A DNA stretch of 64,000 nt from Spinacia oleracea. Its lineage: Eukaryota > Streptophyta > Magnoliopsida > Caryophyllales > Amaranthaceae. The translations under genes were made by a program, and so were the position numbers. Below, piece after piece: positions 44,465-53,820 of this stretch (positions within the stretch are counted from its first letter, which is position 1; the number at the start of each line of letters is the position of its first letter). The notes under the pieces were generated by a model. That model ran no database searches. It had not been told where the DNA came from and saw only the letters and a list, made by a program, of their open reading frames with translations. Location of the stretch: NCBI RefSeq assembly GCF_020520425.1, contig NC_079488.1, forward strand, positions 25,112,247 through 25,176,246, given 5' to 3'.

Positions 44465-45747
44465 AAAAACAACCAATATAGATTCATATCAATTCACATT
44501 GAATTTTCAGCAACATTAGGGTGCTTCAAACCCTTCCTAAACATAATTAGTGAATTCCTTAATATCAAAACTTAACTACTAAATCTCCTAACATAGTGTT
44601 TACTACACTAATGATCGCCAATTATGATAAACTCCAATAAACATGCCCCTTTACAATTTCCAGCAATATACATTAATTTCAAACTACTCCAAAATATATC
44701 CAACATACTTAAAGTCATAAAAATAATAACTTTAATAACTTATAATCATCCTACCATGATTTTAAGATATTAAAACCTTAAAAATTCATTCTTTAATAAT
44801 TAAAAACCCTTATTTAACAAAATTAATAAATCTGAAAATTAATAAATTCATTATGCAAATATATAAATCTGACTTCTATATTTACATAATAAAAACCATA
44901 ATTTTAAAGCATTAAAACATTAACTAACTTACTAAAACAAAATCAAAACATTAAATAGTTTAGGGTTTAAGGAAATAACCAAAAGAGAGAGAAGGAGGGA
45001 ATGCTGGCCGGCAGCGGCGAGGAAGCTGGGCGGCGTAGGAAACTGGGCGGTAGAGGGAAGCAGCGGCGTCGACTGTTGTGACCGGCAATGTTGCGCTGAT
45101 GGTGAAGAAAGCAAAGAAGAAAGGGAAGGGGACCAAGAAAAGAAGAAAGGGAAGGGGACCAAGCAAACAGAAGTGTCGTGAAAGAGCTGATGTGCATGGA
45201 GGAGAAGGGAGGAGAGAGTTGTTGTGTGTGGAGGAGAAGGTGGCCGGCGGCTAGGCAACACTGCGGTTGCGTGGCTGGTGGAGACTGGTTGATGGAGGAT
45301 GGTGGTGGCGTGAGGGAGCAAGAAGCAGGGAACCGAAGTACGTGAAGAGAAGAAGAGAAATATAATAAACGCGAGTTTTGAGTTTTGAGAGGAGAGATAA
45401 ATAATTGTGTGGGTAAAATTCTTGGGTTTGGATTTATTTGGGCTTAGGTATTTTAATTAGAATGGGATAAAGATTCCTTTTCTAGTTTTAAAAGTGTTCG
45501 AGTCCAAACCTGATTAGAAATACTTTTCTAAAATCGAATTGTTTCTATGTTTCAAATTGTTTTCGAATTATGATTCTAAAAATGTTTGATTTTGTAAATC
45601 ATTAAAATATTTGAAATGCATTTAAATAAAATAAATTCACATTCAATATATATATATATTATTACTAAAATTCACAAATTTCATTTATATATCATTAATT
45701 ATACGTTAAAATATATTAATAACTTTATAAATTTACGGGGGATTACA
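44465..45747 (-). repeat. Proposed E1 5' LTR, right part (U3 side)
   Basis: The minus strand from 45747 reads TGTAATCCCCCGTAAATTTA, the usual start of Del/Tekay LTRs and nearly the inverted complement of the E1 LTR end TGTAACACCCCG at 11050. The stretch contains a GA-rich and GC-rich patch (44990-45310) with chance reading frames and AT-rich tails. With 11050-12442 it would make an LTR of about 2.7 kb split by A. The exact left edge is uncertain because A lacks its 5' end. A separate truncated LTR is the alternative. Confidence 0.5.
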
Positions 45748-46270
45748 ATAATTCTACTAGAGGTCACCCAACCCCTAGGCCTAAGATAACAACTCACACA
45801 TAGCAACACCTGAATCTAGAATTTCTATACATGAAAACATGAATTTCTATATTGGGTAAGAAACTCAACCTAAAAGATGTTTGGGGCAGAACACCAAGAA
45901 CATACCAAATTGGGTAAAGAACTTCAACCACAAATCATGCACTAAAAACTCAAAAATTATAAACAAGGCTATAAATGATAGAAAAAAATAGATTAAGCAA
46001 GTGAAAAACTAAAACTACTTGATTTGATAGAGGAGATCTTACTCCTAAAATTGCAGAATACTAAAGATAAATTAAAGCAATTAAAGAGTTAAACTAGAAA
46101 GCGATAAAGGCGGTGATAGTGTGTTACTAAGAGTAAGAAAAATGACTGAAAATAAATCCTGACACACACTCCACACATATGGGATTTAGGGTAACATTCT
46201 ATTTATACTAAGAGGAACATGTGCCTAAGAAGTGGGGTAGTGATCATGCTTCGCAAAGTCTTCATCAGAG
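45748..46270. other. Non-coding flank of E1, minus-strand TATA-like box
   Basis: No gene recognised. The minus strand near 46190-46206 reads CTTAGTATAAATAGAATG, a good TATA box, so a promoter of another old element may lie here. The sequence 45748-45752 (ATAAT) would be the E1 target duplication. Confidence 0.35.
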
Positions 46271-46480
46271 TTGCACGAACCATACAAGGGGTCGTGCAAA
46301 ATACTACGCTAGGGTGGAGTAGCAGCGTTGCATGGTCCATGCCAAATGTGCACGACCCGTGCAACGGCACGACCCGTGTTGAATCATGCACGACCTGTGC
46401 ACAACAACTATCCATGGTTGATGCTTTAATGCGATGCAAGGGCTGCACGTTCCGTGCAAGGACCATTCCCCTAGCTGCTT
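46270..46480. repeat. Cluster of imperfect GCACGACCCGTGC palindromes
   Basis: At least five related motifs: GCACGAACC, GGGGTCGTGCA, TGCACGACCCGTGCA, GGCACGACCCGTG, TGCACGACCTGTGCA, TGCACGTTCCGTGCA. The core TGCACG-N3-CGTGCA is an inverted repeat. Repeated in copy 2 at 56568-56778. Function unknown. Confidence 0.7.
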
Positions 46481-46619
46481 CACTTCTCATATATTTTTCT
46501 CCCGTGTATAATTGCATAAATATCATGCATCCTTCAAGCCCAAAGACTCAATTTGGTGGAAGCTTTCCACCCATAATTGCATAATGTGCTTAATGTTTGT
46601 CTGTTTGATTATTTAAAAA

Positions 46620-48116
46620 CTATTGCAATTTTGTGGAATTTAATAATTTTGTTGAATAATATTGATGACCTTTATCAACATCAAGGCTAGCACTTGTGTG
46701 GTGAGAATGCTGAACAAAGACAATATTTTATTCTATATTGCATTAATTTCGTTGTACTTGTGCTGTTATTAATAGACATAAGTTAATCATATATATATAT
46801 ATAGGGTTTCAAAATCCCTATAGTTTGCCCCCAATCGACGATGATGTTTTATATTGTAGAATAAGGGAATGAGAGTTATGCAATGATTTCACGGTTTCAA
46901 TTGAATTGTATGTTGTTTTTTTTCACTTTTGAATTATCTAATTATATGTTCTTATTTTTTATTTTAGCGAGGATTTTGGGTATAAATTGAATTGCTATTT
47001 CCCCTCCTTTTCTACTGGAATATATGATAGAATTGATAGGTAATTTACAACCAGTTGCTAGTTTGTTCATCAACTTTGAATTTGATGTTTTGGTGATTAT
47101 AGTTGTAATTGATCTGATCTGCAAATCTGCTCAAATCTTCCAGTCTTTTTTGGTGATTATAGCTGAACTTGAAAATTATTTACATTTGAATCATTTCTGT
47201 TTACTTTTATGAGTTCTTTATCTACCTTTAACTTGTTGGTCCTGATATTTTTGGAGAGAAGTTGACCTTGTTGAATTGACTTTTATTTTGGATGGCTTGT
47301 GCTGTAGTGTTTCTGTTGGTGTGGCCTGCTGTTATTTTGGCTTAACTTCTCAGTTCTATGATGTGATTTGTTTTGCTTTGGTGTTGCTGGCCTTCTTAGT
47401 TTATGGTGTGATTTGTTTTATAAATGTAAAAAAGGGGAGAATGTGCATTCCCCATGATGATGTCTGCTATCTTAATCCTGGATTAATATTTAATTAGCAT
47501 TATTTTCCCTTTAGATTTCATTACAATGTTAATAGTTTTCCATCTAATAATGAAACTGCAGCCTAGAATGGTCACAACTGATCTTCTAATGTCAGGTGCT
47601 ACTACAAAGTAGGTTCAATTGACGACTTATTTCTTGTCTCACTTTTTTTATTTTTCATCCATAAAAGGATTTAATTTTATTTCGTCTTTGCGGGCAATGT
47701 TTTTCATAAATGTTCTTGCAAAACCTGGTGAAGTAGTAAATTTCCATCTTTATCACCAGCTAATCTGCCAACGGACTTGTAGCTTATCTTTGAAAATGAT
47801 CAAGCATTCAATTCCAAAATGCAGCTCTTTCATTTGAAATGTTTCTTAGTTATGACATGCTTTTTGTAATCATAATGCTTTAGAAGTCATTAAACCCAAA
47901 AGCTTGTATTTCAACCCCATCACATTAAACAAGGAGCAACAGCCTCTGGTGTCCTATGTTTTAGCCCTGTCAATGATTGGTGGCAAGGATGGTGACTGCT
48001 GAGATTGGATTTATGTTTCTCGTTTAAATACGTCAATGTGGTCGCCGAAGTCAAGTAGATAATAAGTTGACAAGGTTGAATGTGTTTTCTGCCACTAAAA
48101 CAAAGCTGAAATCCCT
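46620..48116. other. Non-coding AT-rich DNA, no gene seen
   Basis: About 1.5 kb with an (AT)n run near 46785-46802 and no conserved reading frame. TTTACTTTT motifs begin near 47200. It is probably part of an unrecognised transposon or old intergenic DNA. Confidence 0.4.
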
Positions 48117-48187
48117 AATTTTTGTAGGATTTGAACCTACTATCTTGACCAAACGATACCATTTCTCAGAAGTTAAGCCAAAATAGC
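48117..48187 (-). other. tRNA-like module T1
   Basis: The minus strand has a perfect T arm GTAGG-TTCAAAT-CCTAC (48124-48140) fitting a Pol III B box. The D arm and acceptor are poor. It lies about 35 bases from T2 in divergent orientation. A pseudo-tRNA rather than a gene. Confidence 0.4.
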
Positions 48188-48221
48188 GCTATCTTTTGTA
48201 TTGTACCAAACATGCAAGTAA

Positions 48222-48292
48222 TGCCTATTAGCTCAATTGGTAGAGCTTTGTGCAATTGCACAATGATGTAGGTTCGAATCCTACGTAGGCAA
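48222..48292 (+). other. tRNA-like module T2 with intact A and B boxes
   Basis: A full cloverleaf can be drawn: acceptor TGCCTAT/GTAGGCA (7 bp with one G-T), D arm GCTC-AATTGGTA-GAGC, a 16-base palindrome TTGTGCAATTGCACAA (48248-48263) in place of the anticodon arm, variable TGAT, T arm GTAGG-TTCGAAT-CCTAC, discriminator A. The A box TAGCTCAATTGG and B box GGTTCGAATCC match the consensus. The anticodon loop would be six bases, not seven, so it is not a standard tRNA gene. No TTTT terminator within 35 bases. Confidence 0.6.
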
Positions 48293-48339
48293 CTCTTTGT
48301 ATTTCATTTATGGTATTAATTCCCCTATTTTATTATTCT

Positions 48340-49510
48340 TTACTTTTGAATCAATTCTGTTTACTTTTACAAGTTCATTATTTACTTTTGAATTGAACAA
48401 AAGGAAAATTATGTCAACTTAGTTAGTTTTTTTTCCTGAATTCAGTTTCTTGTAGCTTGTTGAGAGAAGCACGCCACGGCCAATGGATTTTTTGACCTAA
48501 GGCCTTAAGAAAGGAGTTACTGCCAAAATCAAGTGGAACCGATATCAGTTCTACTACTTAATGGTTCTTTACTTTTGAACCAATTTTATTTACTTTTTTG
48601 AGTTATTTATCTACTTTTAACTTGTACAAAAGGAAAATCATGTAAAATTATTTTAGAGCGTAGAGATTTCAATTAATGATAATGAAATAGAAAAAAAAAT
48701 TACTTTTGAATCGATTTGGTTTACCTTTACGATTAAGATTTATTTTTAATTTACTTTTCAGTTTTTTTGATTTACTTTTGAGATTTTTTTATATACTTTT
48801 GTGTTTTATTTATTTTTTGGGTTTTATTTACTTTTGAATTGTTCTAATTTACTTTTTTTGGTTTTTGCTTTACTTGTATTTATCCTATTAAAAACACTAA
48901 CCTACTAGCTCAATAGCTCAATAGGTCTATTGTGTAGGTTCATTTTTCTTTGACCTCCATATACTCCAATACTCGGTTTTTATGTCGTGCAAATACTTTT
49001 GAAAATTTTCTGAGTTAGTTTTGATATTTTTTTTAATTACTTTTGTAAATTTTCATTTACCTTTTTTTTTTATCAAACTTACATGATACTACTAGAAAAT
49101 GTAGTTCATATAAAATTTGATTCACATACACAATTAGACTGATTCTATCTCAAATAAAAACGATACGACTATTTTACACGGTTAAATAACCAACCTATAA
49201 ATAGCTTGCTACTTTTATTTACTTTTTAGATTGTTTTATTTACTTCTAAGTTGAAAAACATTACTCTAACCTCTGACAACCATATATTTATGTCTTATAG
49301 TTATCTCATATTGTGATCGAGAGATGAAAGTTAATGAATCTTTCCTTGATCATTTGCCTCTTTAAACTTCAAAACTCCTTGATTTAGTTTAATGTATAAT
49401 AATTGTGTTGTATTTCAGAGATACATTTATTTTTTAGTTATTATGATTTACTTTTTAGGTACTTTGATTTACTTTTAGTTTCTTGTATTAACTTTTTTTT
49501 TTTTTTTTAA
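48340..49510. repeat. Block of TTTACTTTTGA-type repeats
   Basis: More than fifteen scattered copies of TTTACTTTT or TTTACTTTTGAATTG variants, all on the plus strand, within AT-rich DNA between T2 and T4. Two more lie near 50625-50665, and inverted copies (TTCAAAAGTAAACAA) near 51240-51330. No coding. Confidence 0.7.
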
Positions 49511-49524
49511 TTTACTCTTTAGAC

Positions 49525-49595
49525 AATCTATGTAGGAATCGAACCTACATCCCCTATGCATCTGCATAGTGCTCTACCATTTGAGATAATAGGTT
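49525..49595 (-). other. tRNA-like module T4, convergent to T2
   Basis: The minus strand folds like T2: acceptor AACCTAT/ATAGATT (6 of 7 pairs), D arm TCTC-AAATGGTA-GAGC, hairpin CTATGCAGATGCATAG (five-base stem, six-base loop as in T2), T arm GTAGG-TTCGATT-CCTAC. The B box is perfect; the A box has one mismatch. It shares with T2 the unusual 16-base central hairpin. Confidence 0.55.
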
Positions 49596-50671
49596 TAAGA
49601 AAATCAATAAAATTCCAATCATGGCAAAAAGAGAAGAAAAGGAAATGAGAGTTGAACATTGGCTTATTATTCAATTGCTTAAACTGTGACACATTAAAGT
49701 AACACATTGAACAGACCATACACATTGTAATATAACAATCAAACTTTTCTGATTTCGATGTCAATACATCACCGGCTTTGAGCGGACTGGTAGGAGTTAT
49801 AGTGTCAATGGAAGTACAAAATTGCAGTGAAAGAAGCACAAACAGAGCTCTCGGGAGCATTTTTGTTTTTTGTTGAACTGTGAAAATCGAGGATCAGACA
49901 CACTATCAACCCTGTTGATAAGGTGTAAATATGTTTCAGAGACACACCTATAATTCTCCTTTGTTGCTGCATTTATTTGCACAATGTTTTAGTTGGTATG
50001 TCAACCAAATGATGGAGATCGATTAAAGGACCAATATCTGCACAAAATGCTCAATATTTGTTGGCAAAACGTTGGCCTGTGTTTTTAATTTATAAATGGG
50101 GCAACCTCAACTGCATTTGTACTGACATTTACTAGTAAGTCAGGGAGCTTCATACTCTAAAATTTAATGCAACCATACCAAGTCAAAGCAATTGAGACTG
50201 TCTTTGATGGTATTACTGTCTTTGATGCAAATCATACAGCCAGCACTGGTTAGTACTAGACTAGGCAAAACTGAACCGAATCCCTAGTATCAAGACTCAA
50301 TTTTGGACTGTAATAACCACCCGAAACTGAAGTACTGAACTCAAATCTTAAATAAGTTAACCATTCTAAGCCAAATTGAAGTTAGAAAACCTTGGTGATG
50401 ATACATGCTCTTAAATGACCTTGACAACTCCTACGTGAACCGATTTTAACCCAAATTTCAGATATCTCAGCCAAAACCAAATCGAATGCATACCTTGAAA
50501 TCGAACCTAACAAAGCACCTAAAATAGGTTGCATAACAACTCCAGTCGAAACGAAATTAGGCCCACCACAAGAACAGACCAACTATCCACCAAGAAACAC
50601 AAGGCAACACTAGCATCAGTTTATTATCGATTTCTATTTACTTTTTTCAGTTTTTGCTTTACTTTTGAGTT
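49596..50671. other. Non-coding DNA, no gene seen
   Basis: About 1.07 kb with short chance reading frames on the minus strand (110, 61 and 66 residues) that I do not recognise and that lack start context or family likeness. Confidence 0.4.
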
Positions 50672-50680
50672 AGATAATCA

Positions 50681-51069
50681 GAGCGATTTCCTTCAATATT
50701 GCATAAAGATCCAATAATTCCCTAAATACGTTACTTTTTAAGTTATTTCCCACCATACCGTCCACGTAAGCAAGGGAGAAAGAGCAGTAATTTTTTTTTT
50801 CCAGTTCAGCATTGAACCGCCATATGAGATAGCGATTTCGTTTTAAAGCAAACCGCCATCTCAGATAGCGGTTCAATGTTATAAACCGCTATCTCAGATA
50901 GCGGTTTACTTAAGTCAACCGCTACCTGAGATAGCGGTTTAGTGTCGCTTCGTTAAAAAAAAAAAAACCGATTTCAATGCTGACGTGGACGGTATGGTGG
51001 GAATTAAGTTAAAAAGTGGCGCATTTTGGGAATTTGACGTTCTTTAAACAATATTGAAGGAAATCGCTC
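50681..51069. mobile_element. Mutator-type MITE with internal palindrome array
   Basis: 389 bp flanked by 9-bp duplications AGATAATCA (50672-50680, 51070-51078). Terminal inverted repeats start GAGCGATTTCCTTCAA and can be followed imperfectly for about 90 bases, to CCACCATACCGTCCACGT. A 9-bp duplication with long inverted ends fits Mutator-like elements. Inside, four palindromes of about 25 bases (AACCGCTATCTCAGATAGCG type) repeat every 33-35 bases at 50815-50942. No coding capacity. Confidence 0.85.
50815..50942. repeat. Four tandem palindromes in the MITE
   Basis: Units begin near 50815, 50850, 50883 and 50917. The central units read ACCGCTATCTCAGATAGCGG with nearly perfect dyad symmetry; the outer ones carry two to four changes. 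RNA of this part would form a row of four hairpins. Confidence 0.85.
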
Positions 51070-51460
51070 AGATAATCACCAAGTGCAACAAAATTATAGC
51101 AGAATAACTCCCACCAACTGACCTCAACTGAACAACACCAACAAATTTTCTCTATAATAGCTTCTTTAGCTAATTCCAGTTTTTCACACAAATTTTCTCT
51201 CAAACAGCTAATTCCAGAACCAAAATTTGACTATCAACTCACAATCAAATTCAAAAGTAAACAAAACATTGCTTCAAAATTACACTTAAAATAATGAGAA
51301 GTAGTAAACAAAATATCTTCAAAAGTAAACAATAATTAGGTTAAATTACCTTAGAAGTTCAGTCGCCGGATAAAGGAAGCTCCGGCACCAGAAAATGCAT
51401 TTTCAAGCTGCAAATTCTTCAAAATAGTAGAATTAAAATGATGTGGTATAATTTGCAAAA

Positions 51461-51523
51461 ATTTGAGCAAAAATCGCAGATAGTTGAGCAAAATTCGCAG
51501 AAACTTGGGCAAAATTCGCAGAA
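51461..51523. repeat. 21-bp tandem repeat, three copies
   Basis: Three units with the core TTGAGCAAAATTCGCAGA (51461, 51482, 51503), a few changes between them. Surrounding DNA 51079-52624 shows no gene. Confidence 0.85.
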
Positions 51524-51877
51524 ATTCGACCTAAAAACAAAAAAGAAACAAAATCGAAAGAATGTAAAATTACCTCAAAATCTCTGCATTCTTCGCAGAA
51601 GTACCACTTAATTTTCGATTTTTAAGTGTATTTTGAAGTAAATTCGTTGAGGAGGGAGATGAGTGCGTTTGATTGAAATTGTGCGAGCAGAGAGAAATTC
51701 GCTGAGGAGAGAGATCGACGCGGGTGTTGAAGAGAGAGAAAATGCCGGTTCAATCGAAGGGGAAAAAGGAACTCACGTGATTTGATCTCATCCGTTCATT
51801 TTCTTTTAATCCAACGGTTATAAGAGGTTCTCATTATAAGGAGGTTCTCATCTTAGTAGAGGTTCTCACCAGAACCT

Positions 51878-52004
51878 GGTACACAATTAGTGCTTCAACG
51901 ATGATTAGTACACAATTAGTACTAATCATCGGTTCTCACAATTAGTACACAATTATCCTTTCACCGATGATCAGTTAAGCTTGTTGAAGCACCAATTGTG
52001 TACC
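51878..52004. repeat. Foldback of 127 bp
   Basis: Arms of 22 bases (51878-51899, 51983-52004) pair with one mismatch; they begin GGTACACAATT and end AATTGTGTACC. Inside is a second perfect 12-bp inverted repeat GATGATTAGTAC/GTACTAATCATC around 51900-51935. It could form a cruciform or hairpin RNA. No clear target duplication. Confidence 0.7.
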
Positions 52005-52624
52005 AACAGTAAAAATTGACAAGTACATGTGTTTATTTGTTGGACAAAATCTCATACCCGGTACTTCGTAGTTCGTAGCTAGTAGCACTGTAGCAGCTTG
52101 TCGCACAAATTTGATAATACTCCTAGGAGATGATCTGACTTAGAAACAAACAACACGATCAATGTGTCCATACTCCATGTACGTGATGTATTCCCTGGAA
52201 TTGTTGTTGATGCGGTTACAAGTTTTACGAGTCGTGCAATCAGTTCAAATGGTCTTGCACGCATAACGTGGCAGGCAAATTTATTAACACAAGGAACCAA
52301 TTTTTTGTAATTTTTAGTATATTTTGATTAACTTTTATATTATGGAAAAAAAAAAGTTGATCGATTAAAATTTTAAAGGGTTAAATAGTTAATGAAATTC
52401 TGTCAGAAAGTGACCTTTTAAAACCCAAAATTTGTGACAAAGAACCTTTTAAAAAAAAGTTGTGAGATAGACTCAATTTCTATTTTTTGTTGTGAATAAG
52501 GACCAAAGCCCAAATTCTGGTGGTCAAAGCAATTTGTCCAGAGTCGACAATCACGTGCCTGGCACGTGACTCGTTTTTAACAAATTATTTATTTTTTAAA
52601 AAAGAATTCCCTCCAATTTTTTTT

Positions 52625-53151
52625 TAACACCCGCTCCTTCTTTGTGGGCATGGTGGTCTTTCTTGGGATAAGCACAATCATAATACCACCAACGGTCTCT
52701 ATCCCAAGAGACAGGGGAGTAACATCCAGCAACAATAATTCATGTACCTTCTCAGTCCCTTACCACTCAAAATCGCAGCTTGAACAGCTGCCCCATACGC
52801 CACAGACTCATCAAGGTTGACACTCTTGCAAAGCTCCTTCCCATTGAAGAAATCCTGGAGTAATTGCTGAACTTTTGGAATCCTAGTATTCCCACCAACA
52901 AGTACCACATCATCTGCATTGCCCTTATCCATCTTAGCTTCCCTCAAACACTTCTCAACAGGCTCCATACACTTCCTGAACAAATCCATATTCAACTCCT
53001 CAAAAGGAACCCTAGTAATGGTGGTGTAGAAATCAACTACCTCGTACAGAGAATCGATCTCAATATCCGTCTGAGCAGTTGAAGACAAAGTCCTCTTCGC
53101 CTTTTCACACGCTATCCTTGAAGGAATTATGTCCTTAGACATTTCCGGCAA
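52625..53151 (-). pseudogene. HSP70 (cytosolic heat shock cognate) fragment, copy 1
   Basis: The minus strand encodes [60 protein letters not shown] and [20 protein letters not shown], the last part of the HSP70 ATPase domain. After AAILSGKG a one-base deletion shifts the frame to [20 protein letters not shown] and continues to PTKKERVL, the start of the substrate-binding domain. At its N-terminal side SKDI jumps to IACEKAK with about ten codons missing. About 170 of some 650 residues, no intron, bounded by unrelated DNA: a non-functional gene fragment next to a retrotransposon LTR. Confidence 0.92.
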
Positions 53152-53159
53152 TTACTAAA

Positions 53160-53781
53160 TACAAATAGGAATTAATTATGAAGATAATAAGTTAATTATT
53201 TTAGTAATCATATTTGCTTGCTAGAGAATAAATGTGATTAGTAGGACAATATTGATTGGACCTACAACTAAAATAATTTAATCCTATAAGGTCACACATA
53301 TAAGCACTAATTGGAATGGGCCCAAAAGGCCCGATGGCAACCGGTCTATTAAGGGAAAAAATGTTGGGCCTTGGTTTTGTGTTAACCTAAAACTCTCACA
53401 TTATAATAGTTATAATGTCAGGGATTTAGAAATCACGTTTGTTTGGGCCCATATACATGGTCAGCCCAACTCGGTATAAAAAGACAAAAATGCCCTTGAG
53501 TCTTGAAAACCAAGGAAAACAGTTGTTCATTAGAAGTAGACATAATTACATAATTACCCCGGTGTAATCATATAAATACTCTACTGTAATCATTAAGAAA
53601 GGCTATCTAATCATTACCTTTAAAAGCAAATCAGTCTCTCTCTCTCTAGTTCTTCTCACTTAACAACAACTTATCTAATTTTAATTATCATACGAAGGTT
53701 CCTCGGAAATCACGGTCGAATACGTCATCGGTTACGTTAATCCCCCAAGTTATTATATTCACAGTTTCTCAGGCAGAAACA
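53160..53781 (+). repeat. 5' LTR of a plus-strand Tat-like Ty3 element, copy 1
   Basis: It ends CAGGCAGAAACA at 53781, three bases before a PBS. TATA-like boxes are at 53475-53483 (TATAAAAAG) and 53571-53578, and a CT-rich leader (TCTCTCTCTCTAG) near 53635. The left edge could not be set because no second LTR is in view; 53160 marks the end of the HSP70 fragment. Confidence 0.6.
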
Positions 53782-53784
53782 GTT

Positions 53785-53802
53785 TGGCGCCGTCTGTGGG
53801 GA
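53785..53802 (+). other. Primer binding site of the Tat-like element
   Basis: TGGCGCCGTCTGTGGGGA, the form often seen in plant Tat/Retand-type Ty3 elements, distinct from the initiator-Met type of all other elements here. Confidence 0.85.
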
Positions 53803-53820
53803 TCGCTTAACAAAAAAGCC

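Larger units (their letters stand above)
570..45747 (-). mobile_element. E1, outermost Ty3 chromovirus (Del/Tekay-like), heavily interrupted
   Basis: This is an inferred composite. From right to left on the minus strand it has a 5' LTR (11050-12442, probably with its other part at about 44465-45747), a PBS with TGGTATC core, a 2-kb leader with an acidic ORF, gag (8513-9060 and 2325-2863), protease/RT/RNase H (736-2324) and an integrase scrap (570-735). Its 3' end is outside the window. Insertions E3, E2 and A (with B, C and D inside A) account for most of the span. Frameshifts, stops and deletions show it is long dead. The Del/Tekay assignment rests on the TGTAACACCCC LTR end, the gag style and the FIDD motif of RT, and is moderate. 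The link from 12442 to about 44465 rests on LTR-end symmetry. Confidence 0.6.

Noticed and set aside
44932..45321. 129-residue minus-strand ORF, Pro/His/Ser-rich, repeated at 55226-55615
   Set aside because: Low-complexity reading of a GA-rich LTR segment; conserved between copies only because the DNA was just duplicated.
46219..46584. 121-residue plus-strand ORF in both copies of the duplication
   Set aside because: It reads through the palindrome cluster; no start context or domain, and its antisense frame is equally open.
48222..48292. A functional tRNA gene
   Set aside because: The anticodon arm is a 16-base palindrome with a six-base loop and no terminator follows closely; kept as a tRNA-like module instead.
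48895..48942. A fourth tRNA-like module near CTACTAGCTCAATAGCTCAATAGG
   Set aside because: Only parts of the A and B boxes are recognisable and the length is too short; mentioned but not listed as a feature.
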